64,000 bases of DNA, taken from NCBI RefSeq assembly GCF_004801905.1, contig NZ_SSSN01000002.1:233442-297441 (forward strand), written 5' to 3'. The notes under the pieces were generated by a model. It made no database searches. It saw nothing but the letters and a program-made list of their open reading frames with translations, and had not been told where the DNA came from. Below are positions 29,705 to 36,828 of this stretch, piece by piece. The first letter of the stretch is position 1, and the number at the start of each line of letters is the position of its first letter. The position numbers were made by a program, and so were the translations under genes. Source of the stretch: Orlajensenia flava (GTDB taxonomy: Bacteria; Actinomycetota; Actinomycetes; Actinomycetales; Microbacteriaceae).

Positions 29705-31081
29705 ATGATCGCAACGACGCGAACGGGCCTGCCTCGTCGTACCATCGCCGGCTATGCCGCCGGTTCGCTGGGCACCGGCGGGTTCGCAACCCTCCCGGGC
29801 CTGGTCCTGGTCTTCTACCTGACCGACACCCTGGGCGTGGCCGCGCTGTTCGCGGGCGCCCTGGTCACCCTCGCGAAGATCTGGGACGTGCTCATCGACC
29901 CGCTCATCGGAGCGTTGAGCGACCGCTGGCTGCGCCGCACCGGGAGCCGCCGAGCGCTCATGCTTCTCGGGGCATGCACCATCCCCCTCTTTTTCGTGCT
30001 GACGTTCGCGGTGCCGCGCGGACTCGCGCCGGCCTGGGCAGGCGTATGGGTACTCGTGGCGTTCCTCCTGACAGCCACCTCGTTCAGCCTGTTCCAAGTG
30101 CCCTATATCGCCTTGCCCGCCGAGATCGCCGGCAGCTACGACGAGCGCACCAGGCTGCTCACGTGGCGGGTCGTCGTGCTGACCCTCGCCATCCTCCTCT
30201 TCGGTGCCGGAGGTCCCGCCCTCCGGCATCTGGTGAAGGACGAATACGTCGGCTATGTCGTGATGGCCGTCGTGGCCGGCGTGCTGATCGGGTTCGGCAT
30301 GCTCGTCGCAGTCTTCACGGCAGTGCCCCGGCACGAGGCGCGAGTCGAGGAGACGGATGCGCCGCCCTCGCTGCGGGCCGGCTATTCCGAGGGCCTGGCC
30401 GCGCTGCGGCGCAGTGCCCCCTTCCGTGCCCTGCTGTCCACGTTTCTGCTGCAGGGCCTCGCGACCGGCCTCATGCTCGCGTCGGCCAACTACGTCGCGG
30501 TATGGGTGCTGCACTCCGATGACGCGTTGACGTTCCTGTTCGTCGCCCTGATCGCCCCCGCGCTCGTCTGCGCCCCCCTCTGGGGCCTCATCGCCCGCCG
30601 CATCGGCAAGGAGCGCGGGTACGCCATGGCGAGCGCGCTGTTCGGCCTTGCGGCGCTCTCGTTGACGGGGATGCTGTTCTCAGCCGGGCCATGGGTCTAC
30701 CTGCCCGTGGCCGTGGCGGGCGCGGGCTACGCCGGCATGCAGTCGCTGCCGATGGCCATGCTGCCCGACGTGATCGCCCACGACGCGCTCTCGCAGGGTC
30801 CGGGTCGCGCCGGCACGTTCGGCGGCATGTGGACAGCCGGCGAGACCACCGGAATGGCTCTCGGCGCCACGGCACTGGCGGTCGTCCTGGCGGTCAGCGG
30901 CTACACCGAGTCCGTCGGCTCGGCGGCTGTCACGCAGAGCCCGGCAGCCGTCGTCGGCATCGTCCTGAGCTTCAGCCTCGTGCCGACCATCATCATCGCC
31001 ATCAGCCTCGTCACCCTGCGTCGTTATCGACTCCGCCGGAGCGACATCGAGGCGCTTGAAACACCAGAGGTCATCGCATGA
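29705..31081 (+). CDS. MFS transporter, glycoside-pentoside-hexuronide:cation symporter-like
   Basis: A 458-residue carrier with about twelve membrane segments. The first loop LAKIWDVLIDPLIGALSDRW is the diagnostic GPH/MelB (MFS_2) motif, and a second charged loop follows helix 6. It should move a small solute with a cation across the inner membrane. The gene stop overlaps the start of the following PLP enzyme (ATGA), so carrier and enzyme are made together. The carrier may therefore import the enzyme's substrate or export its product. Confidence 0.88.
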   Translation: MIATTRTGLPRRTIAGYAAGSLGTGGFATLPGLVLVFYLTDTLGVAALFAGALVTLAKIWDVLIDPLIGALSDRWLRRTGSRRALMLLGACTIPLFFVLTFAVPRGLAPAWAGVWVLVAFLLTATSFSLFQVPYIALPAEIAGSYDERTRLLTWRVVVLTLAILLFGAGGPALRHLVKDEYVGYVVMAVVAGVLIGFGMLVAVFTAVPRHEARVEETDAPPSLRAGYSEGLAALRRSAPFRALLSTFLLQGLATGLMLASANYVAVWVLHSDDALTFLFVALIAPALVCAPLWGLIARRIGKERGYAMASALFGLAALSLTGMLFSAGPWVYLPVAVAGAGYAGMQSLPMAMLPDVIAHDALSQGPGRAGTFGGMWTAGETTGMALGATALAVVLAVSGYTESVGSAAVTQSPAAVVGIVLSFSLVPTIIIAISLVTLRRYRLRRSDIEALETPEVIA

Positions 31082-32556
31082 ACGAGTGGAAAATCGCGCC
31101 GCAGGACGTGCTGGAGCGGCTGAACGGTCTCCGGCAGTTGGACGCCCCCACGCACGGCGGCCGCGTCCTCTCCTACGTGTACGACTCCGGCCGTGCAGAA
31201 CTCGACGAACTGGCCGCTGCGGCCATCCGGGCGGTGCAGCCGCTCAACGGGCTCGACCCCACGACCTTCCGCTCCGTCGCGGTGATGGAGCGCGAGCTCG
31301 TCGGATTCTCCCGGACGCTGTTCCACGGTGACGACGACGTGGTCGGATCGATCACCTCGGGTGGCACCGAGAGCTGCTTGCTGGCTGTCAAGACCGCGCG
31401 CGATGCGTGGCGGGCCGATGGTCGATCGGGTCGTCCGCAGTTGCTGGTCGCTTCGACCGTGCACGCTGCCTTCCAGAAAGCCGCTCACTATTTCGAACTC
31501 GATCTCGTCGTCGTTCCGGTGTCGCCCGTGACGGGCGCACCGTCGGCCGAGGCCATCATCGAGCGGCTGGCGGCCGATGTCGCGCTCGTCGTCGTGAGCG
31601 CGCCGTCCTACCCCACGGCGACGCTCGACCCGGTAACCGAGGTCGCGGCGGCTGCGGCATCCGTCGGCGTTCCCGTGCACGTCGACGCCTGCATCGGCGG
31701 GTTCGCGTTGCCCTGGTGGCCAGACCTCCCTGCATGGGACTTCGCCGTGCCGGGGGTGACCAGCCTGTCGGCCGACCTGCACAAGTACGGCTACTCGCCG
31801 AAGGGCGCGTCCGTCCTGCTGCAGCGCGGACGCGACCGCCAGCGGCTGCAGTATTTCGCCACCACGCGCTGGCCCGGCTATCCTGTGGTCAATTCGACCA
31901 TGCTCGGCTCCAAGTCGGCGGGCCCGCTGGCCGCGTCGTGGGCGATGGTTCAGGCCCTCGGAGCGGGCGGCCTGGCCGAACTCGCCGGGGCGGCCCGGCG
32001 CGCGACGATCGCCTTAGTCGAGGTGGTCGAGGCCATCGACGGTCTTCGCGTCGTCGGCGGCCCGGTCGGTCCTCTCTTCGCCGTCACGAGCGATGACGAC
32101 GTGGACGAGGCGCGTCGGGTGGACCCGCACCGTTTGGCCGATGCGATGCGTCGCTACGGCTTCATCGTGCAGCTTCAGCCGGGTCTCGCGCAGGGCGACG
32201 GAACGCGGATGCCGCCGACCGCGCACCTCACCGTCACCCCGGTGACGGAGCGCATCCTTCCGGAACTCTCCGACGCACTCCGCCGGGCCGCGGACGACGT
32301 GCGGGGCGTGCCGGCTGCCCGTGCGGACGAGGTGCTGCAGGCCCTCGCCGGCTCCGGGCTCCTGGCCGAGGGTGTCATGCCGGATTCGGATGCCGCCGCC
32401 GCCCTGCTCGGCGCCGTGGGCATCTCCGATGGCAGCGTGCCCGAGGAGATGGCTCCGCTACTGGCGCTCGTGGAAGCACTGCCTGCGCCGTTGGCTGAGC
32501 GCCTCCTGACCGAGCTTCTCGCGCGGCTGGTCGAGCCCGAGGCTCAGCGGGCCTGA
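31078..32556 (+). CDS. PLP-dependent decarboxylase/sphingosine-1-phosphate-lyase-like enzyme
   Basis: A 492-residue fold-type I enzyme. VGSITSGGTESCLLAVKTAR is the phosphate-binding signature of group II decarboxylases and S1P lyases. VPVHVDACIGGFALPW carries the Asp that pairs with the pyridine nitrogen. The PLP lysine is K236 in SADLHKYGYSPKGAS, the S1P-lyase-like context. An unusual extra tail of about 90 residues follows the core (after about 400), acidic and helix-rich. It is translationally coupled to the MFS carrier. Whether it cleaves a phospho-amino-alcohol or decarboxylates an amino acid cannot be decided from sequence. Confidence 0.82.
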   Translation: MNEWKIAPQDVLERLNGLRQLDAPTHGGRVLSYVYDSGRAELDELAAAAIRAVQPLNGLDPTTFRSVAVMERELVGFSRTLFHGDDDVVGSITSGGTESCLLAVKTARDAWRADGRSGRPQLLVASTVHAAFQKAAHYFELDLVVVPVSPVTGAPSAEAIIERLAADVALVVVSAPSYPTATLDPVTEVAAAAASVGVPVHVDACIGGFALPWWPDLPAWDFAVPGVTSLSADLHKYGYSPKGASVLLQRGRDRQRLQYFATTRWPGYPVVNSTMLGSKSAGPLAASWAMVQALGAGGLAELAGAARRATIALVEVVEAIDGLRVVGGPVGPLFAVTSDDDVDEARRVDPHRLADAMRRYGFIVQLQPGLAQGDGTRMPPTAHLTVTPVTERILPELSDALRRAADDVRGVPAARADEVLQALAGSGLLAEGVMPDSDAAAALLGAVGISDGSVPEEMAPLLALVEALPAPLAERLLTELLARLVEPEAQRA

Positions 32557-32604
32557 GCGTCAGCCGGTCTGGACCTCAGCGCGCCTGAGCGGCGTCGGAA
32601 CGCA

Positions 32605-32760
32605 CTACGACCGGGCGACCGTGAAGCGCAACCTCACGGCGGATTCCGGTGTCGGATGATGACCGACGTCGTGCTGGACGGACACCAGGGCCCCATCCGC
32701 CAGCCGCACCGTCGTGCCCTCCGTCGCCGACCTACGGGTCCCCGCTCGGTGACCGGGAGC
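32605..32760 (-). pseudogene. Possible remnant of an ABC-ATPase C-terminal TOBE domain
   Basis: The gap between the two flanking genes reads open on the minus strand for 51 codons, ending TTVRLADGALVSVQHDVG then AVRLRFTVARS and a stop at 32605. VRLADG...V and a closing beta strand resemble the tail of TOBE domains at the ends of sugar, iron or polyamine transporter ATPases. No ATPase core is present and there is no obvious start. It may be a gene fragment left by deletion, or chance reading of GC-rich DNA. Confidence 0.3.
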
Positions 32761-32764
32761 CTCC

Positions 32765-33622
32765 TCAGTCGCCGCAGACCGCGGTGATGTAGAAGTAGAC
32801 CTGCGCCTTCACGGCGGGCGGCAGCGGCAGCAGGTAGCGGCCATCGCGCCCTGTCGAGGTGCTCACGTCGATGACCAGGATGGTGCCGACCTTGTCGTCG
32901 GCGAGAGCATGCGGATCGCAGCGGGTCGGCCGCATGTCCAGGGTGAGGGTTCTGGGAGATGACGACGCGTCGAGGTCGAGCCCGAGCGGCCAGTTCGGTG
33001 CTCCGTCGACCGGCGACATGAGCGTCGTGGAGCGCACGTCGGTGACGGTGACCCGCCCGTCGGCGCCGGTCGGATCGAGCGCCAGGTCGATGTGCGCGAC
33101 GGCCGCCGCTCCCACGCCATCGACGCGCAGCGCCGCGGGGGGAGTGACCGTCATCACCGCGTCCACGTCGTGGACGATGCAGCCCTCGCGAACGAGCCGC
33201 GAGACCACCGCGTTCGGGTCGGTCGGCACCGCTTGGATGCGCCGTCCGTCCGCGAGCACGACGGTCACCGTTCCGAGCCTCGCCGTGCCGTCGCAGCTGA
33301 CGGCGGGGATGGGGACGCGCAGGTCGACCGTACTGCCCGGCGAGAGCGGCACGGCGCCGTTCTCGTAACTCGCGACGGTGGCGAAGCTCGGCGATGCGTA
33401 TCGCGCGCTGGCCACCGTGATCGGCGCGTCCGACCCGTTGGTCACCTCGATCGCGAACACGTTGCGGGAGTAGTCCGTGCGTCCCTGCACGATGGCAACG
33501 GATGCCGGGGATGTCGACGGGGTGGGAGCTGGGGATCCGGAACAGGCGCTGAGCGTCAGCACCGATACGAGCGCGAGACTCAGCGCACCGGTAGCGGCGG
33601 CGAGAACTCGGCGGGGGCGCAT
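32765..33622 (-). CDS. Putative lipoprotein, end of the MgtE-N/DUF1003/Mrp operon
   Basis: A 285-residue exported protein. The start MRPRRVLAAATG leads into a hydrophobic core and lipobox LSAC (Cys at about 25), followed by a Pro/Ser/Thr linker. The mature part is beta-rich, with NVFAIEVTNGSDAPITV resembling an immunoglobulin-like or DUF4352-like fold; no family is certain. The ATG is only four bases after the Mrp stop, so it is probably coupled to mrp. Possible role: cell-surface partner of the upstream genes. Confidence 0.7.
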   Translation of the reverse strand: MRPRRVLAAATGALSLALVSVLTLSACSGSPAPTPSTSPASVAIVQGRTDYSRNVFAIEVTNGSDAPITVASARYASPSFATVASYENGAVPLSPGSTVDLRVPIPAVSCDGTARLGTVTVVLADGRRIQAVPTDPNAVVSRLVREGCIVHDVDAVMTVTPPAALRVDGVGAAAVAHIDLALDPTGADGRVTVTDVRSTTLMSPVDGAPNWPLGLDLDASSSPRTLTLDMRPTRCDPHALADDKVGTILVIDVSTSTGRDGRYLLPLPPAVKAQVYFYITAVCGD

Positions 33623-33626
33623 CGGC

Positions 33627-34799
33627 TCACCGGGGCGAGACCGGCAGGGGCCGGCCGGCCAGGTCGCGTGCACGGGTGGAGAGGCGCTCGGCCACCGAAC
33701 GGATGGCGCGGCTGGCCGCATCGTCGGGATCGGCCAGCACGACGGGCTCTCCGACATCCCCTCCGGCTCGCAGCGCGACGCTGAGGGGAACCTGCGCCAG
33801 CAGCGGGACCGGTGCATCAGGAGTCGAGACGCGCCGGGCAACCTCTGCCCCGCCGCCGGTGCCGAAGAGATCGATGACGGTGCCGTCGGGCTGGGGGAGC
33901 CCCGCCATGTTCTCGATCACACCGTAGACGCGCTGGCCGCTCTGCCGCGCGAGGATGGCGCTGCGTTCGGCGACATCCGCCGCGGCCGCCTGCGGTGTCG
34001 TGACGACGATGACCTCGGCGTGGGGGAGGAGTTGACCGATGGAGATGGCGACGTCGCCGGTTCCGGGCGGCAGGTCGAGCAGCAGCACGTCGAGGTCGCC
34101 GAAGTAGACGTCGGTGAGGAACTGGGCGATCGTGCGGTGCAGCATCGGGCCGCGCCACGACACCGCGACACCGCCACCGTCCGCTCCGGGCTCGACGAAC
34201 ATGCCGATCGAGATCACCTTCACGCCGAACGCGACCGGCGGGAGGATCATGTCGCCGACCTGCGTCGGGCGGGTCGCCCGCACGGCTCCGGTGTCGGCAT
34301 CCGTCTCCATCAGGCCGAGGATGCCGGGGATGGAGAAGCCGTGCACGTCGGCGTCGACGATGCCGACCCGCAGGCCGGCCTCCGCCAGGGCGACCCCGAG
34401 GTTGGCGGTGATGGTCGACTTGCCCACTCCGCCCTTGCCGCTCGTGACGGCGTAGACGCGCGTGAGCGAATCGGCCGTGAACGGGATGCTGCGGGCGGCC
34501 TTGCCTCCCCGCAGGCGTTCGGTGAGGGCCTTGCGCTCCGCCACGCTCATCACGCCGACCGCCACCGAAGCGCGACCGTCGCCGACTACGAACTCCGCGG
34601 CGGCCCGGACGTCGCGCTCGATGCGCTCCGCTGCCGGACAACCGACGATGGTGAGCTTGATGGCGACGTCGACGCCGCCGTCCGCTCGTTCCGCGACGGA
34701 CTCGACCATGTCGAGTTCGGTGATCGGCCGGCGGATCTCGGGGTCGATGACGCCGGAGAGGGCCGACAGGACGCGGGACTCGAGCTCAGACGACGGCAT
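33627..34799 (-). CDS. mrp: Mrp/ApbC-type P-loop ATPase (iron-sulfur carrier family)
   Basis: A 390-residue protein. An N-terminal MIP18/DUF59 domain (SALSGVIDPEIRRPITELDM, about 10-90) is joined to a SIMIBI ATPase with deviant Walker A SGKGGVGKST at 120-129, VGIVDADVHGFSIP, and LLLDLPPGTGD. Mrp/Nbp35 proteins carry Fe-S clusters or act in cofactor assembly. The CxxC of the classical C-terminal cluster site is absent: the segment after VIENMAGL reads PQPDGTVIDLFG. ATG at 34799 overlaps the end of the DUF1003 gene by 14 bases. Position next to DUF1003 matches mycobacteria. Confidence 0.9.
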   Translation of the reverse strand: MPSSELESRVLSALSGVIDPEIRRPITELDMVESVAERADGGVDVAIKLTIVGCPAAERIERDVRAAAEFVVGDGRASVAVGVMSVAERKALTERLRGGKAARSIPFTADSLTRVYAVTSGKGGVGKSTITANLGVALAEAGLRVGIVDADVHGFSIPGILGLMETDADTGAVRATRPTQVGDMILPPVAFGVKVISIGMFVEPGADGGGVAVSWRGPMLHRTIAQFLTDVYFGDLDVLLLDLPPGTGDVAISIGQLLPHAEVIVVTTPQAAAADVAERSAILARQSGQRVYGVIENMAGLPQPDGTVIDLFGTGGGAEVARRVSTPDAPVPLLAQVPLSVALRAGGDVGEPVVLADPDDAASRAIRSVAERLSTRARDLAGRPLPVSPR

Positions 34800-35316
34800 C
34801 GGTTTCGTCGTCCCGCCGGTCGGGCTCGTTCTGCTGGTCGAGCTGCTCGAGCAGACTGCGCAACTCGGCACGGATGAAGTCCTTCGACGCCATGTCGCGC
34901 ATGGCGATGCGGAGGGCGACCACCTCGCGAGCGAGGTACTCGGTGTCGGCGAGGTTGCGCTCGGCGCGCTGGCGATCCTGTTCGATCTGCACGCGGTCGC
35001 GGTCGTCCTGCCGATTCTGGGCGAGCAGGATGAGGGGTGCGGCATAGGAGGCCTGCAGACTGAGCACGAGGGTCAGAGCGATGAACCCGAGGTCGCGCGA
35101 GTCGAATCGCCAGTCAGCGGGCGCCAACGTGTTCCACCCCATCCAGAGGATGACGAAGAGCGAGAGCCCCAACAGGAACCACGGGGTCCCCATCGCCCGG
35201 GCGATCCACTCGGTGAAGCGTCCGAAGCGGTCGTTCGACGACCGCGATCGGCCACGCGTGTTCCGCAGGCCCTTGGGAGCGTCGAGCCGCTGCTCAGTTC
35301 TCGTTACGCGTGCCAC
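34786..35316 (-). CDS. DUF1003 family membrane protein
   Basis: A 176-residue protein with two membrane segments (about 46-66 and 80-100). A conserved WNTLAPADWRFD lies between them, and LQASYAAPLILLAQNRQDDRDR follows the second, the DUF1003 hallmark. A coiled-coil-like acidic tail (about 105-165) follows. GTG at 35316 follows GGAGGAG, within the last 23 bases of the MgtE-like gene, so the two are coupled. Function is unknown, but genomic pairing with MgtE-N proteins hints at a role in divalent cation handling. Confidence 0.88.
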   Translation of the reverse strand: MARVTRTEQRLDAPKGLRNTRGRSRSSNDRFGRFTEWIARAMGTPWFLLGLSLFVILWMGWNTLAPADWRFDSRDLGFIALTLVLSLQASYAAPLILLAQNRQDDRDRVQIEQDRQRAERNLADTEYLAREVVALRIAMRDMASKDFIRAELRSLLEQLDQQNEPDRRDDETDAVV

Positions 35317-36643
35317 GGGCGCTCCTCCTTCCGTTCTGGATGCTCTGCACGGGAATGGACCCGGTCTTCAGCTGTGATCGAGCGGCCGCGCGTTTGCCGT
35401 GATGGTCGTCATCGGTGTGACTTCGCCAGTCGTCGGGAAGCAGGTAGTCGAGGATGTCGTCAATGGTCACCACCCCGACGAGACGGTGGTTGTCGTCCAC
35501 GACGGGCACGGACACCAGGTTGTAGCTCGCCAGGATGCGGGACACCTCAGCGGCGGAGGCATCCGTCGTCACCGGCTCGAGGCCTTGGTCGAGCAGGGTG
35601 CCCAGACGCTCATGCGGCGGGTAGCGCAGCATGCGCTGGAAATGCACCATCCCGAGGAACCGTCCGGTGGGCGGCTCGTAGGGCGGGAGGGTGACGCAGA
35701 CGGCCGCGCCGAGTGCTGGAGCGAGCTCGTGACGACGGATGAGGGCGAGCCCTTCAGCCACCGTCGCGTCGGCCGACACGATGATGGGCTCCGTGGTCAT
35801 CAGGCCGCCGGCGGTGTCGGGGCCGTAGCTGAGCAGCATGCGGACGTCGTCGGCCTCTTCGGGCTCCATGAGCTCGAGAAGGTGCTCGCCTCGCGCCTCG
35901 GGCAGCTGGGCGATCAGGTCGGCCGCGTCGTCGGGCTGCATCTGGTCGAGCACGTCGGCCGCCCGGTCGTCGTCGAGGCGCCCGATGATCTCGACCTGGT
36001 CGCTCTCGGGCATCTCCTCGAGCACGTCGGCGAGACGGTCGTCGGAGAGCTCCTCGGCGACCTCGTGCCTGCGCTCCTCCGGCAGGTCGAGCAGGGTGTT
36101 GGCGAGGTCGGCGGGCTTCATCTCGGAGTACGTGGCGATCAGCTGTTCGGCCGACTGCGCCTCGCCGACGGCGGCGCTCTCGCGCACCTCGTTCCAGGTC
36201 ACGAACGCGGTGGCGCCCTTGGCGAACGGGGAGGCACCGGTGCGGGGCCTGCGGACGAACAGCTGGGTGACCTGCCAGTCGCCCGACGCGTCCTCGCCGA
36301 TCGCGACGTCCTCGACGATGGCCTCGCCGGAGCGGTCGGCGAAGAGCACGCGACGGCCAAGCATCTCAGCGATCACGCGCACCTCTCCGCCGCGCTGCTC
36401 GAAGCGTCGCACGTTGATGAGGCCCGTCGTGATGACCTGCCCGGCGCTGACCGAGGTGACCCGCCCGATCGAGACGAACACGCGGCGCTTGCCCGGGATC
36501 TCGACGATCAGCCCGACGACGCGCGGCGCATCCGCGTTCCGATAGACCACCAGCACGTCCCGCACCTTGCCGACCCGGTCGCCCGCGGGGTCGAAGACGG
36601 CGCACCCGGCCAGGCGCGCGACGAAGACTCTGGTGGCACTCAC
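35294..36643 (-). CDS. MgtE N-domain/CBS protein lacking a transport domain
   Basis: About 449 residues. The first 150 form a PRC-barrel-like part (FDPAGDRVGKVRDVLVVYR, FVSIGRVTSVS). A superhelical MgtE_N domain follows, rich in L/E repeats (LADVLEEMPESDQVEIIGRL, AADVLDQMQPDDAADLIAQL). Two CBS domains close the protein (TTEPIIVSADATVAEGLALI; VVDDNHRLVGVVTIDDILDYL). The five-helix MgtE channel is absent, so this is a soluble sensor-like protein, perhaps for Mg2+ or adenine nucleotides. GTG at 36643 is preferred because TACGAT lies seven bases upstream (leaderless); an ATG at 36652 overlaps that hexamer. Confidence 0.85.
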   Translation of the reverse strand: MSATRVFVARLAGCAVFDPAGDRVGKVRDVLVVYRNADAPRVVGLIVEIPGKRRVFVSIGRVTSVSAGQVITTGLINVRRFEQRGGEVRVIAEMLGRRVLFADRSGEAIVEDVAIGEDASGDWQVTQLFVRRPRTGASPFAKGATAFVTWNEVRESAAVGEAQSAEQLIATYSEMKPADLANTLLDLPEERRHEVAEELSDDRLADVLEEMPESDQVEIIGRLDDDRAADVLDQMQPDDAADLIAQLPEARGEHLLELMEPEEADDVRMLLSYGPDTAGGLMTTEPIIVSADATVAEGLALIRRHELAPALGAAVCVTLPPYEPPTGRFLGMVHFQRMLRYPPHERLGTLLDQGLEPVTTDASAAEVSRILASYNLVSVPVVDDNHRLVGVVTIDDILDYLLPDDWRSHTDDDHHGKRAAARSQLKTGSIPVQSIQNGRRSARGTRNEN

Positions 36644-36650
36644 GACAGAC

Positions 36651-36656
36651 ATCGTA
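36651..36656 (-). promoter_or_regulatory. -10 element of the MgtE-N operon
   Basis: On the minus strand TACGAT is followed by seven bases and GTG at 36643. It would drive the four-gene operon as a leaderless mRNA. Confidence 0.45.
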
Positions 36657-36828
36657 TGCCGTGCCGCTCACGCCGAGGTGAACGCGGGGATCGGCTCGGC
36701 GCACCCGGTGCGGGGCGCGTCCGCATCCGTCTAGCACCTCGACGTCCGCGACGTAACCCGGATGACGGCGACGGAGCGCGCGCGTAACGTCGCCCCCGTC
36801 AGCACGCGATCACCGGAAGGAAGCCGCC

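Noticed and set aside
33092-36787. Several long plus-strand open frames opposite the MgtE-N/DUF1003/Mrp/lipoprotein operon.
   Set aside because: They are complementary-frame artefacts with no motifs. The minus-strand genes have ribosome sites, coupling overlaps and known domains.
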